Positions 1 to 8,164 of a DNA stretch of 64,000 bases are shown here, piece after piece. Each line of letters begins with the position of its first letter. The first letter of the stretch is position 1. A model generated the notes under the pieces. The model ran no database searches, was not told where the DNA came from, and was given only the letters and a program-made list of their open reading frames with translations. This DNA is from Mesobacillus jeotgali (GTDB lineage: Bacteria; Bacillota; Bacilli; Bacillales; Cytobacillaceae), in NCBI RefSeq assembly GCF_014856545.2, contig NZ_CP109811.1, forward strand, positions 1,978,001-2,042,000. Reading direction: 5' to 3'. The position numbers were made by a program, and so were the translations under genes.

Positions 1-1083
1 CTTAAGGTGAAGGTTCTTGAGAGAGCTTCGGAACTAAAGGAGATGGGTGCAGGTATTGTATTGTCTGCCAACGCAATCAAGGTTTTGGAAAAACTCGGGT
101 TAGCGGATCAGGTGCGCCAGGCTGGCTCGCCAGTGAAAAAGGCGGAAATTAGGACTCCTGATGGACAACTTATTGTAGAAATGCCGGTCCACATGCAGGC
201 AGAACGATATGGAACGTTCAGCTATTTACTATACCGTCCTGATTTACAAAGAATTTTATATGAAAAATTAGATCCTAATACAGTAGTGCTTGGAAAAAAG
301 TTTTTACGACTGGAACAGGATCCTGAAAAAATCACAAGCTTTTTTGAGAATGGAGAAATACTAAATTCAGGCCTTCTCATTGGAGCGGATGGGGTACATT
401 CTCGAGTAAGGCAGTATATTATGGAGGAGTCAAAGCTGCGCTATTCAGGCTTCACTGCTGTCAGAGGAATTTCAAAATATGAAGATGCCCGTTTTCCGGC
501 CGAACTGGGTGGAGGATTCGAAGCGTGGGGTAACGGAAAGAGATTTGGTTTTTCACATTTAGGAAATGGCCGCGTGTTTTGGTTCGCTGCGATCAACACG
601 CCTCAAGGGTCACTTGTTAAGGTTGAAAATAAAAGACATCTCGCTTTACAGCAATTCAAAGGTTGGTGGGGACCAATTGCAGATGTCATTGATTCTACCA
701 AAGAGGAGAACATCCTTGTTCATGAAATTTTTGATCGCAAGCCGCTGAAAAAATGGCATAAAGGAAGAGTGACTCTGTTGGGAGATGCAGCCCATCCCAT
801 GCTGCCGAACCTGGGGCAAGGCGGAGCCCAGGCGATGGAGGATGCATTAATTCTCGCACGCTATCTCAAGGAATATCCTCAAGAAGTTGAGGAAGCATAC
901 AGTCTATTTGAGCAAGAGAGAATACCACGCGTTACAAGAATTATTAAAGACTCAAGAATGATGGCTAGAATGATGCAACTTGAAAACCCGGCGGCGATGA
1001 TGGTCAGAAATCAAATTATTAGGCATGTTCCAGATAAACTTAAAATTAACAGACTGGATTGGATACTTGGATACAAAGCTTAA
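1..1083 (+). CDS. FAD-dependent monooxygenase (5' end outside window)
   Basis: C-terminal ~360 residues of a class A flavoprotein monooxygenase (PF01494 type), a cytosolic NAD(P)H-dependent hydroxylase of unknown substrate. The reading frame is open from base 1, and the first residues (LERASELKEMGAGI) correspond to the region just after the N-terminal Rossmann GxGxxG motif, so the true start lies upstream and the GTG at 7 is not the start. The family DG motif (GADGVHSRVR, about 382-411) and the GD motif that contacts FAD (LLGDAAHPMLPNLGQGG, about 775-825) are intact. A strong hairpin terminator follows directly. The substrate cannot be told from sequence. Confidence 0.88.
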   Translation, partial: LKVKVLERASELKEMGAGIVLSANAIKVLEKLGLADQVRQAGSPVKKAEIRTPDGQLIVEMPVHMQAERYGTFSYLLYRPDLQRILYEKLDPNTVVLGKKFLRLEQDPEKITSFFENGEILNSGLLIGADGVHSRVRQYIMEESKLRYSGFTAVRGISKYEDARFPAELGGGFEAWGNGKRFGFSHLGNGRVFWFAAINTPQGSLVKVENKRHLALQQFKGWWGPIADVIDSTKEENILVHEIFDRKPLKKWHKGRVTLLGDAAHPMLPNLGQGGAQAMEDALILARYLKEYPQEVEEAYSLFEQERIPRVTRIIKDSRMMARMMQLENPAAMMVRNQIIRHVPDKLKINRLDWILGYKA

Positions 1084-1085
1084 TA

Positions 1086-1112
1086 AGAGCTGCTTTCGAG
1101 CAGCCTTTTTTA
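1086..1112 (+). terminator. Rho-independent terminator of the monooxygenase gene
   Basis: A perfect 6-bp stem (GCTGCT/AGCAGC) with a TTCG tetraloop is followed by a T-rich run, 5 bases after the stop codon. Confidence 0.85.
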
Positions 1113-1119
1113 TATTTAT

Positions 1120-1134
1120 TGATAATAATTATTA
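1120..1134. promoter_or_regulatory. Fur-box-like palindrome
   Basis: The 15 bases match the Bacillus Fur 7-1-7 consensus TGATAATNATTATCA at 13 of 14 defined positions (T instead of C near the 3' end). It sits about 160 bp upstream of the CDF exporter, in an AT-rich gap where chance matches are easier, so the call is tentative. Confidence 0.35.
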
Positions 1135-1240
1135 TTAATGAATTTATTAACAAGTCTGATTTTCTTATGAATAAACATCTGACGATGAATACTATTCTCA
1201 ATTAAAATTTATTTTCTCAATTACTCTTGATTTTCAACTC

Positions 1241-1279
1241 TTGATTGGTGTGTTATTAGATTATAATAATTCTAATCTA
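1241..1279 (+). promoter_or_regulatory. Promoter with Fur/PerR-type operator over the -10
   Basis: A -35-like TTGATT (1241-1246) and a perfect -10 TATAAT (1262-1267) are separated by 15 bases, which is short. A 23-base palindrome (arms TAGATTATAAT and ATTCTAATCTA around an A, one mismatch, 1257-1279) covers the -10. Its core TTATAATAATTCTAA (1261-1275) differs from the PerR-box consensus TTATAATNATTATAA at one position. A repressor here would block the promoter of the CDF gene that follows. Whether it is PerR, Fur or Zur cannot be decided by eye. Confidence 0.55.
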
Positions 1280-1292
1280 GAGGATGATGTTT

Positions 1293-2153
1293 ATGAGCGC
1301 TTCTCAGGAGCAGTATGTAAATCATAATAAAAACAAAAAGTTATTCATTTGGGCAGCGGGGCTAACGATTTCCTTTGCTCTAATTGAAATCGTTTATGGA
1401 TTCATATCAGGGTCGCTAATGATTATCGGTGATGGTGTCCATATGAGTTCTGACGCTATATCGCTGATTCTCTCCCTTGTTGCCGCAATCATGTCCACTA
1501 AGGCAGCTACAAAAAAGAGGACCTTTGGCTACAAGCGTTTTGAACCGATTGCTGCTTTTATCAACGGGCTTACGCTAATTCTGATTCCGCTTTACATCAT
1601 GTATGAGGCGGTCAATCGAATGATCAGACCTGTGGAAATCATTCCGGAACAAATGATTACGGTCGGAATCATTGGACTTTTGATTAACGCACTTGTTGGC
1701 TATATATTGTCAAAGGGCGATGCGAACCTGAATATGAGAAGCGCGATTTTACATGTATTTGCTGACATGATCACCAGTCTCAGTGCGGTAATTGTTGCAC
1801 TCGCCATTATGTTCTTTGACCTGGTCTGGCTGGACCCGGTTGGCAGTATCGTTACTTCTTTCATTATTATTCGTGGAGGAATCTCGATCACGAAGGAATC
1901 CTTTAACATCTTGATGGAAGGAACGCCTGAAGGATATTCAGTCGATGAGATTAAGAAGTCCATACAAAGGATGAACGGGGAGCTTAATGTTCAGGACGTT
2001 AAAGTATGGTGTGTAAATGAAGCGGAAGTTTATACAATGATTCGCGTAAAGACTACTGGTGGCATGATTAAAAATATGCAGAAAATGATTAAAGATCTGG
2101 TATCTGGATCGACGAAAATCCCAGTTGAAAATATATTTGTCGATGTAAATTGA
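1293..2153 (+). CDS. Cation diffusion facilitator (CDF) metal exporter
   Basis: 286-residue inner-membrane metal/proton antiporter of the CDF (CzcD/FieF/MntE) family, exporting divalent metals. The N-terminal half carries about six membrane segments. The metal-site motif appears as HMSSD in TM2 (GDGVHMSSDAIS) and as HVFAD in TM5 (ILHVFADMITS), giving an HxxxD/HxxxD type site. The C-terminal ~80 residues form the cytosolic ferredoxin-like domain. The ATG at 1293 is chosen because AGAGG at 1279-1283 is 9 bases away; the in-frame ATGs at 1284 and 1287 touch the Shine-Dalgarno. The overlapping PerR/Fur-like palindrome hints at iron or manganese export, but specificity is inference. Confidence 0.9.
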   Translation: MSASQEQYVNHNKNKKLFIWAAGLTISFALIEIVYGFISGSLMIIGDGVHMSSDAISLILSLVAAIMSTKAATKKRTFGYKRFEPIAAFINGLTLILIPLYIMYEAVNRMIRPVEIIPEQMITVGIIGLLINALVGYILSKGDANLNMRSAILHVFADMITSLSAVIVALAIMFFDLVWLDPVGSIVTSFIIIRGGISITKESFNILMEGTPEGYSVDEIKKSIQRMNGELNVQDVKVWCVNEAEVYTMIRVKTTGGMIKNMQKMIKDLVSGSTKIPVENIFVDVN

Positions 2154-2297
2154 ATCGTGCATTTAGCGCGATTCTATTTTATTTCAAACCTTTGATGCGA
2201 ACTCGCCGAAACCAGGTTCAAAAGTACGCCTATTACTAAAAGAAGGAAAATACAGTGTTAATGTAGAAAACTTTTATGAAAAGTGGGGGGATAAACA
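2154..2297 (+). other. Intergenic region with possible decayed coding remnant
   Basis: After the CDF gene there is a weak hairpin (AATCG/CGATT, about 2152-2178). From about 2193 to 2297 a frame stays open and reads like protein (KPGSKVRLLLKEGKYSVNVENF), running on through the start of the NUDIX gene in another frame. It has no start codon of its own. I read it as a possible fragment of a lost gene, not an active one. Confidence 0.25.
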
Positions 2298-2891
2298 ATG
2301 GAGACGAAACATGTCCGCACATCCGGGGCTTATACTATGTATAATGGATTATTTCCTTTTCAGGTGGGACCAACAAGAAAAGGGGACAAGCTTGGCGTGG
2401 TCAGGCTTGGTGGTCATCGTGAAAAAGAAGAAAGTGCCCAGGAGACAGCAATACGCGAAGTTCTCGAAGAATCTTCCATGGAAATCAAGCTTGTAACCTC
2501 CCCGATCACTTTTTTTAAAAGAGAATGGAATGACACAGCTATTAAAATACAATCAAAAGAGGAAGTTGCTCCAATCTTGATAAAAGGCTCAGATCCAACT
2601 GCTTCAACAGCAATGTATCTGGCCTGTTCAAACATGGCTCCAGTACCTTCTTCCGAGACAATTGGGCTTCTGCTGTTATCACGAGAGGACATCTCAATTA
2701 TATGTAAGCAGAGAATCACGCTGGAACAGTTTATTGAACAGGGAGGCAAGGCTATGTTTAGCCAGAAGATAAATTTTGAACTTCCCCTTGAACCTTTCCC
2801 CCAGCTGCTCTTTTTAGCTGAATTATTTGAGAAAGAAGCAAGCTTAATGGACCAGGTTATTTCACAGCTGGAGCCTGGCTTAGATAAATGA
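2298..2891 (+). CDS. NUDIX hydrolase
   Basis: 197-residue cytosolic protein with a Nudix box at about residues 38-60 (GGHREKEE...AIREVLEES). It has the REVLEE core that binds Mg2+, although the usual final Gly is Ser. Such enzymes hydrolyse nucleoside diphosphates linked to X; the substrate is not predictable here. The Shine-Dalgarno GGGGGGAT precedes the ATG by 5 bases. It is followed, 36 bases later, by a VOC gene on the same strand. Confidence 0.75.
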   Translation: METKHVRTSGAYTMYNGLFPFQVGPTRKGDKLGVVRLGGHREKEESAQETAIREVLEESSMEIKLVTSPITFFKREWNDTAIKIQSKEEVAPILIKGSDPTASTAMYLACSNMAPVPSSETIGLLLLSREDISIICKQRITLEQFIEQGGKAMFSQKINFELPLEPFPQLLFLAELFEKEASLMDQVISQLEPGLDK

Positions 2892-2927
2892 TATTACACG
2901 AGAAAGTATATGAAGGAGGCGGATGGA

Positions 2928-3323
2928 GTGATTTTTGAAATGACATACCAGGTGCGGGTTTCTGATTTCAATGAAGGCTTAAAATGGTATAAATCTCTGT
3001 TGAAAAAAGAACCTGATTTTACACCGCATGATGGTTTTGCCGAGTGGGAATTGATACCCGGCTGCTGGCTGCAGGTAGCAGAGGGAACGCCATCTGATGG
3101 AAGCGGCCCTTTGCGTTTGGGTGTTAAGTCAATTGAAGACGAAAGATCCAGATTGATCAATGAAATAAATATCGAATCATTTGAGATTTTTTCGAGAGAA
3201 GAAGTTCCAGTAAAATGGGCAACATTTTCCGATCCTTGGGGAAATTCGATTGGATTTTTCGAGTACATAGAAGAAAAGGAAATGAATGAGAGAAAAAATG
3301 TCATCCTCGGAAAAAATGGTTGA
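2928..3323 (+). CDS. VOC (glyoxalase/bleomycin-resistance fold) protein
   Basis: 131-residue single-module VOC protein: an N-terminal VRVSDFNEGLKWYKSLL strand-helix and a C-terminal FSDPWGNSIGFFEY signature. The usual metal-binding residues are only partly recognisable, so catalysis is uncertain. The GTG at 2928 is chosen because AAGGAGG (2913-2919) lies 8 bases upstream; the ATG at 2910 would place the Shine-Dalgarno inside the gene. The end overlaps the start of the DUF3977 gene. Confidence 0.75.
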   Translation: MIFEMTYQVRVSDFNEGLKWYKSLLKKEPDFTPHDGFAEWELIPGCWLQVAEGTPSDGSGPLRLGVKSIEDERSRLINEINIESFEIFSREEVPVKWATFSDPWGNSIGFFEYIEEKEMNERKNVILGKNG

Positions 3324-3573
3324 AATGCCCCCAACAAAATATATTGAAATCGGTTTCGGAAATACCTGGTTTGCCAGAACAGAATTTGAAATGGAGAACG
3401 GGGATGAATATGAGGAAAAGGGGATTAAGGGCCCTGTGTATTTTCATTCAGCTTATATAAGAATCTGGTTCTGGAAGTCAGTGATCATTATCGATTCCAG
3501 GGAAGGCATAAAAACGATGGCGAAGAACGATAAGAAATTTAAATTTATTTTCGGTATAGTGAGTAAGCAGTGA
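3286..3573 (+). CDS. DUF3977 family protein
   Basis: 95-residue protein with the family pattern KYIEIGFGNTW...EEKGIKGPVYFHSAYIRIW. Function is unknown. It overlaps the VOC gene by 38 bases if the ATG at 3286 is used (AAAAGGA 4-5 bases upstream). A later ATG at 3328, just before the conserved part, is the alternative and would remove the overlap. Confidence 0.7.
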   Translation: MREKMSSSEKMVEMPPTKYIEIGFGNTWFARTEFEMENGDEYEEKGIKGPVYFHSAYIRIWFWKSVIIIDSREGIKTMAKNDKKFKFIFGIVSKQ

Positions 3574-3636
3574 GGTTTGTCCAATAAGTGAGCACGTAAT
3601 CTCCAGATTTTATATCTGAAGATTAGTACCGTACAT

Positions 3637-4110
3637 TCATCTGAAAAATCCCCTTGAATTTCTCCTTCCAGTGTTATAAAGGAGATCGGATGTTAAAAAA
3701 ACACCTACAGGCGGTATAACTCCTGTGTTGATTGGCGGGCCAGTCAGCACTGTATCAGTGGTAGCAATCCAGCTTCCCGATTCACCGGCTTGCAGAGATG
3801 GTGGTTTCATCAGAAACTTGCCGCTTAACACCAAATGGCGAACATTGATACCTGCATCATCATAAATCATCAATTGGCCAGCAAATGAAGCATAAGGTGA
3901 ATCGAACCTGATGGATTGCGAATTTTCATCCCAGGTTCCCTGGATTGGGATGGGGTTCCCCCGAAAATTAGCGGTTCCAGTCAAGGTGCTCCCTGAGAGG
4001 GAATTGATTGTGATTGTCCCTCTGACAATCGGCTTCCCGGCAATCTCCGCGTCAATCCCCCAGAGTGAAGGAACCGGCAAACTTTGGGCCACATTCTGTC
4101 TATTGTGCAA
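3637..4110 (-). CDS. Hypothetical beta-rich protein
   Basis: 157-residue protein of unknown function. It lacks a signal peptide and membrane segments and is rich in Gly/Thr/Ser with alternating hydrophobic residues, suggesting a small beta-barrel or beta-sandwich. The start is TTG at 4110, placed 8 bases after AAGGAGAG on the minus strand. It is the only leftward gene among rightward neighbours from 1 to 6.6 kb, and its start region faces the GNAT-NUDIX gene. Confidence 0.6.
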   Translation of the reverse strand: MHNRQNVAQSLPVPSLWGIDAEIAGKPIVRGTITINSLSGSTLTGTANFRGNPIPIQGTWDENSQSIRFDSPYASFAGQLMIYDDAGINVRHLVLSGKFLMKPPSLQAGESGSWIATTDTVLTGPPINTGVIPPVGVFLTSDLLYNTGRRNSRGFFR

Positions 4111-4216
4111 CTTGATCTCTCCTTATTTTATAAGTAAAGGGTTTCAGCCTATTAAAGAGTATATGCAGCAATCATTTAAATGGGGAATGGGCAAGCATGG
4201 TTAGGAGGTTGAGCAC

Positions 4217-5149
4217 TTGAAAATAGATTATGAAGTATATAGCTGCATTCCTGAAAAGGGTATTTTAGAAGGTATTTTAGATGTGCACAGAATTATATTC
4301 GATACAACTGATGGCTTTATAGAAAAAATGCAGAGTAAGCCTCATCTTCTGTTCAGTGTTGCTTTTGAAGGCTCCAAAGTGATTGGTTACAAAATAGGAT
4401 ATGAACTGACCAATGAAAAGTTTTACAGCTGGCTTTGGGGAGTACACCCGGATTATCGCCATTTAGGTGTCGCTTCTAAGTTAATGAACATTCAACATCG
4501 CTATTTGGAAAAACAAGGCTACAAAACCGTTCAAACTAAGACACTGAATAAATGGCGCAGTATGTTAATTTTAAACATCAAAAGCGGTTTTGACATAACA
4601 AATACATATATCGACCGGTACGGGATTCTGAAGATTGTGTTGGAAAAGGAATTAACTAAGGGGAGAAGAGATGAGATGAGCGATCACATCAACTATAAAC
4701 TATGGACTGTGTGTATGATTCAAAATGGAGACAAAGTTTTACTGATCGACCGGCAGCATGATCATTTCAAAGGCTATATTCCTCCAGGCGGTAAAGTCGA
4801 TTTTCCGGAAAGCATCATGGAAAGTGCTGTTAGAGAGGTAAAAGAGGAAACTGGTTTAGATGTGTGGAATTTGAAATACAAAGGGTTATACGAATATGTG
4901 AACACTAAGGCATTGGATCGATATATGATTTTCAACTATATAACCAGTGATTTTAAGGGTGAACTGCTGGAGAACGGGCCGGAAGGAAGAGTTGTTTGGG
5001 TTAACATTGAAGAGGCATATCACCTCCCTATGCAGGAATCCATCAGAAGAAGGTTTCCATTGTTTTTTCAAGAGGGAACATTCGAGATCCAGGTTACATG
5101 GGATCAAGAAGAAAACAAAGAGGGCAATGTTGCGATTAAAAGTACATAA
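4217..5149 (+). CDS. GNAT acetyltransferase - NUDIX hydrolase fusion
   Basis: 310-residue two-domain protein. Residues 1 to ~145 form a GNAT N-acetyltransferase with the acetyl-CoA loop region around WGVHPDYRHLGVASKLM. From ~155 to 310 there is a NUDIX domain with a good Nudix box (PPGGKVDFPESIMESAVREVKEETG, key residues G191, REVKEE) resembling MutT/8-oxo-dGTP pyrophosphatases. TTG at 4217 follows TAGGAGG by 8 bases. An internal ATG (about 4672) preceded by GGGGAGAAGAG could start the NUDIX half alone, so the reading unit may give two products. Acceptors and substrates are unknown. Confidence 0.85.
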   Translation: MKIDYEVYSCIPEKGILEGILDVHRIIFDTTDGFIEKMQSKPHLLFSVAFEGSKVIGYKIGYELTNEKFYSWLWGVHPDYRHLGVASKLMNIQHRYLEKQGYKTVQTKTLNKWRSMLILNIKSGFDITNTYIDRYGILKIVLEKELTKGRRDEMSDHINYKLWTVCMIQNGDKVLLIDRQHDHFKGYIPPGGKVDFPESIMESAVREVKEETGLDVWNLKYKGLYEYVNTKALDRYMIFNYITSDFKGELLENGPEGRVVWVNIEEAYHLPMQESIRRRFPLFFQEGTFEIQVTWDQEENKEGNVAIKST

Positions 5150-5183
5150 ATGATTACTGGTTTTCACTTTAGGAGAGTTCTAT

Positions 5184-5675
5184 ATGTCAATTGTAGAAAA
5201 AGGAATCGTTTCTTTGGTCTTTTACAAGCCAGAATATAAAGCGTTGCTGTCGAATTACAGTTTGTCTGAAGAGCAGCAAAGGTATACAGCACTTCCGGTC
5301 GACGCACTGCAAAAATGCGAGTCTGAGCCAGACAGACACCCAATTGTCATATTGTTTGGCCGTCAGCCTGCAGGATTCTTTGTCCTCCATGGATGGGAGG
5401 GTGTTAAAGCTTTTAGCAAAAATAAAGAAGCGATCCTATTACGTGCATACTCAATAAATGCAGAGTATCAGGGGAGAGGTATTGCTTCACAATCCATACA
5501 GCTATTGAGCCCCTTTGTAAAAAAGCACTTTCCAAAGGTAAATGAGGTCATATTGGCTGTAAATCATGCGAATGTAGTTGCACAAAATGTTTATAAGAAG
5601 GGCGGCTTCGTGGACAAGGGCATTACTGCATTGGGAAGAGAGGGAGAAATGTTTATATATCATCTTGAGATTTAA
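5184..5675 (+). CDS. GNAT family N-acetyltransferase
   Basis: 163-residue GNAT enzyme. The acetyl-CoA pyrophosphate loop is visible as NAEYQGRGIASQSIQLL (Q/RxxGxG/A), followed by the family's NxxAxxxYxKxGF segment (NHANVVAQNVYKKGGF). AGGAG lies 9 bases before the ATG. It is 34 bases after the GNAT-NUDIX fusion and probably co-transcribed. The acceptor is unknown. Confidence 0.85.
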   Translation: MSIVEKGIVSLVFYKPEYKALLSNYSLSEEQQRYTALPVDALQKCESEPDRHPIVILFGRQPAGFFVLHGWEGVKAFSKNKEAILLRAYSINAEYQGRGIASQSIQLLSPFVKKHFPKVNEVILAVNHANVVAQNVYKKGGFVDKGITALGREGEMFIYHLEI

Positions 5676-5706
5676 ATTGACATTTAAAAAATGGGGGGAA
5701 TTAAGC

Positions 5707-6171
5707 ATGCCAGAAGTAAAGCGGTTATCAGAAAAGAAGTTGGTGGGGTTCCGGGTGTTGTGTCCCGGGGACCAGTATATCGTCGAGATTCCGAAAGCTT
5801 CAAAGCTGTTGAGTGAACGAACGGGTGAAATTGCGAATACGGTGAACCCAGGTTTTCAGTATGGAGCTTTTGTAGTCGAACATCGTGCAAATGAGGAAGA
5901 TGGATATTGGGTATGTGTTGAAGTATCAGAAATTGAAGAGATACCCGAAGGCATGGTTGGTCTAACCATACCTGGTCAAATGTACGCTATTTTTAGACAC
6001 AAAGGAACGAACAATGGAATCAGGGAGGCGTATACCGAGCTTCATCAATGGATCGAAATGAATGGCTACCGGAGAACTCCGGAAAAATGGCATCTGGAAG
6101 CATTTTATAAATGGTCTGATCCTGACAATTTAGATGTGGAACTCATGGATACGGTTGCCTTTGAAGTGTAA
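5707..6171 (+). CDS. GyrI-like / effector-binding domain protein
   Basis: 154-residue stand-alone ligand-binding domain of the AraC-effector-binding/GyrI superfamily (SHS2-fold), without a DNA-binding part. It has the typical Y-A-I-F-x-H-K-G and WhleafYkWsdp ending. GGGGGG lies 8 bases before the ATG at 5707; the upstream ATG at 5578 would run through the preceding GNAT gene. Such proteins bind small molecules and a few hydrolyse cyclopropane compounds. A second family member lies at 9557. Confidence 0.75.
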   Translation: MPEVKRLSEKKLVGFRVLCPGDQYIVEIPKASKLLSERTGEIANTVNPGFQYGAFVVEHRANEEDGYWVCVEVSEIEEIPEGMVGLTIPGQMYAIFRHKGTNNGIREAYTELHQWIEMNGYRRTPEKWHLEAFYKWSDPDNLDVELMDTVAFEV

Positions 6172-6253
6172 AAAATGGAAGTTTTTGAAACCTAATTTCT
6201 TCCTCAATCGTAGATAGATAACACATATAGATGAATACAGGGGGAAGGTTATT

Positions 6254-6616
6254 ATGATGGTGGAAGCGCAAGGGGATTGGATGTTTACTGTTGTCCCGAT
6301 CTTTATGGGAGCAATCTTTATTTTAGTCATTGGAATCATTATTTTTACGATCATTAAAAGCATAGGTACCTGGAGTAAAAACAATCAGTCACCACGTTTG
6401 AATTCTAACGCTCAGGTAGTGACGAAAAGAACGAGCGTGCGCGGCGGGGGAGAAACGAATGCCCGCAGCCTATACTATGTGACGTTTGAATTCGATAGTG
6501 GAGACCGGCTGGAGCTGCAGGTGAACGGCCAGGAATATGGGCAGGTGGTTGAGGGGGATTATGGAGAACTGAGTTTTCAGGGAACTCGTTATTTAGGTTT
6601 TACAAGACATCGTTAA
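6254..6616 (+). CDS. DUF2500 family membrane-anchored protein
   Basis: 120-residue protein: one N-terminal membrane segment (about residues 9-35) and a soluble beta-rich part beginning NAQVVTKRTSVRGGG with the family's YYVTFEFDSGDRLELQVNG signature. Function unknown. GGGGAAGG precedes the ATG. It is closed by a long perfect terminator hairpin. Confidence 0.8.
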   Translation: MMVEAQGDWMFTVVPIFMGAIFILVIGIIIFTIIKSIGTWSKNNQSPRLNSNAQVVTKRTSVRGGGETNARSLYYVTFEFDSGDRLELQVNGQEYGQVVEGDYGELSFQGTRYLGFTRHR

Positions 6617-6630
6617 GGGGAGAGTTCAAA

Positions 6631-6661
6631 AGACCAAATCATATCATGATTTGGTCTTTTT
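6631..6661 (+). terminator. Terminator of the DUF2500 gene
   Basis: A perfect 12-bp stem (AGACCAAATCAT/ATGATTTGGTCT) with a 3-base loop, then TTTT. The stem also has A residues upstream, so it may serve the convergent leftward gene as well. Confidence 0.9.
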
Positions 6662-6666
6662 ATGTG

Positions 6667-7167
6667 CTAATCGACGGAAAGGTCATCCCTGTTGATCATA
6701 CGGATGGTTGAAATGATGGCTCGGCAAACTAACATTTTAATGGCTAAGCTGATAAAGGAGTGCTGCCAGCTCCATCCCTTTTTCCAGGTGATTAAATCTG
6801 TCTTCTTGGCAGCAAAGGTTTCGACTAATACTTGCGGGATGAGGAACGGGAAAAGTTTTAAGATAATACCCAGCGGCTTGCTATTGAGTGTCCATTGATT
6901 GTAATAAAGAAGCATTAAAGGATAATGTACATAGTCAAAAGGTAAATGGATTTTGAAATTATTTTTGAATGGCCTGATATCATATTTCAGATAGCCTTTT
7001 GAGACAAGATATCGATCTGCCCATGAGTTTCCGATGATACTGACTAAATAAACGATCACCCAATCCTTGAATGAACGTTTTACAATTGCAAAGGGCAATA
7101 GGAAAATGCCAATAATGGTTAAAATATATAAAAACCCTACGGATAAATTCTTTTGTTTTTTTCGCAA
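6667..7167 (-). CDS. CBO0543-like multi-pass membrane protein
   Basis: 166-residue integral membrane protein with about four hydrophobic segments, matching the pattern I recall for the CBO0543 family (WADRYLVSKGYLKYDIRPF and a late TM pair). Function unknown. The TTG at 7167 is favoured since GATGAGG sits 8 bases upstream on the minus strand; a GTG at 7176 overlaps the Shine-Dalgarno. It is convergent with the DUF2500 gene and divergent from the next gene. Confidence 0.65.
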   Translation of the reverse strand: MRKKQKNLSVGFLYILTIIGIFLLPFAIVKRSFKDWVIVYLVSIIGNSWADRYLVSKGYLKYDIRPFKNNFKIHLPFDYVHYPLMLLYYNQWTLNSKPLGIILKLFPFLIPQVLVETFAAKKTDLITWKKGWSWQHSFISLAIKMLVCRAIISTIRMINRDDLSVD

Positions 7168-7253
7168 GAGTACCACCTCATCATTAAAATGTTACATTGG
7201 GGATAATTTATGTATGGCAATTCTTTTCTATAAAAATCGGGCTAAAGGGAATA

Positions 7254-7613
7254 ATGCATTTAAAAGAGTACAAAGAAGGTGAGACCTTGCCGAAAAAATC
7301 CGCAGATCAAATAGATGAAAAAGAGAATGAACAGCAAGAAAAGGTGCCCCAGCAGGCAGAACCAAAAGATGAAGCGGAAAAATTAAATCATATGTTGGCA
7401 GCTGTGCTTAACTATATATCCGATGATGAAGTCGAAGTTATCGATATTGAATATTTGCTCAACAATACAGAAGGGCTCCGGGAGTGGTGGGACCAATACC
7501 GAGAAAGAAACAGAAAAGAAATTGAAGAAGATATCTCAAAGGCACTTGGCGGACTATCCATTGAGGAGTTAGAAGATCTCAGGGAGAAAATAAAGGGAAA
7601 AGACAAAGAGTGA
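7254..7613 (+). CDS. Acidic, charged hypothetical protein
   Basis: 119-residue soluble protein. The first ~45 residues are Lys/Glu/Gln-rich and probably disordered. The rest is helical (VEVIDIEYLLNNTEGLREWWDQYRERNRKEIEEDISKALG region) and seems conserved-like. ATG at 7254 has AAAGGG 5 bases upstream. A TTG at 7287 with AAGAAGG 7 bases before it is an equally plausible start. No family recognised. Confidence 0.6.
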   Translation: MHLKEYKEGETLPKKSADQIDEKENEQQEKVPQQAEPKDEAEKLNHMLAAVLNYISDDEVEVIDIEYLLNNTEGLREWWDQYRERNRKEIEEDISKALGGLSIEELEDLREKIKGKDKE

Positions 7614-7628
7614 AAAAAGGACCGACAA

Positions 7629-7660
7629 GCACTCCCAAGTTAGGGAGTGCTTTATATATT
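7629..7660 (+). terminator. Terminator hairpin
   Basis: A 9-bp stem AGCACTCCC/GGGAGTGCT with a 6-base loop is followed by a moderately T-rich tail after the acidic hypothetical gene. Confidence 0.65.
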
Positions 7661-7744
7661 TTCGCAAGTTCATTTGAGGAAAATATAGACAAATAAGAAG
7701 GTGAATTCCAGAAAGTAGAGAATTTTAATACAGAGGTGATGAGA

Positions 7745-8164
7745 ATGATAAACCAATTAATCAGGGTAGGAACAATTTATATTCCAGTGGAGGATCCAAA
7801 GGAATCGTCGAATTGGTATAGAGATATGCTTAAGGCTAAATTGAATTACTTAGATGAAGACAAGGCAATCATGGGTTTGGCTGATATCAGTCTGTTTTTG
7901 GTGAAGTCTCCGGGGCAGAGTTCAAACTTTACGGACATTAATGGAGAGGAAAGGTTCATTCTTACCTATGAAGTGGATGGTCTTGAGGCCCTTAAAACAT
8001 TACATAATGATTTAACGGAACGTGGGATTAGAGTCGGTGAGATTGAAAACAGAGGCCATGCAGGCAGGAATTTTGTTTTTAGTGACCTTGATGGAAACAA
8101 ATTCGACGTATGGAGTGAGTTGAGCCCACAGTTTAAAGAAAGGCTTGTGAAGGAGGCAACATGA
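7745..8164 (+). CDS. VOC family protein
   Basis: 139-residue VOC-fold protein with IYIPVEDPKESSNWYRDML at the N-terminus and the FVFSDLDGNKFDVW motif near the C-terminus, where the Asp/Asn pair replaces the usual metal-binding Glu context. The ATG at 7745 is chosen because AGAGGTGA lies just upstream. Its stop overlaps the next start (ATGA), so the two genes are translationally coupled. Confidence 0.8.
   Translation: MINQLIRVGTIYIPVEDPKESSNWYRDMLKAKLNYLDEDKAIMGLADISLFLVKSPGQSSNFTDINGEERFILTYEVDGLEALKTLHNDLTERGIRVGEIENRGHAGRNFVFSDLDGNKFDVWSELSPQFKERLVKEAT

Noticed and set aside
2311..2496. 61-codon gene overlapping the NUDIX gene
   Set aside because: It lies in another frame of a well-supported NUDIX gene; only its upstream part (2193-2297) reads like an old coding fragment.
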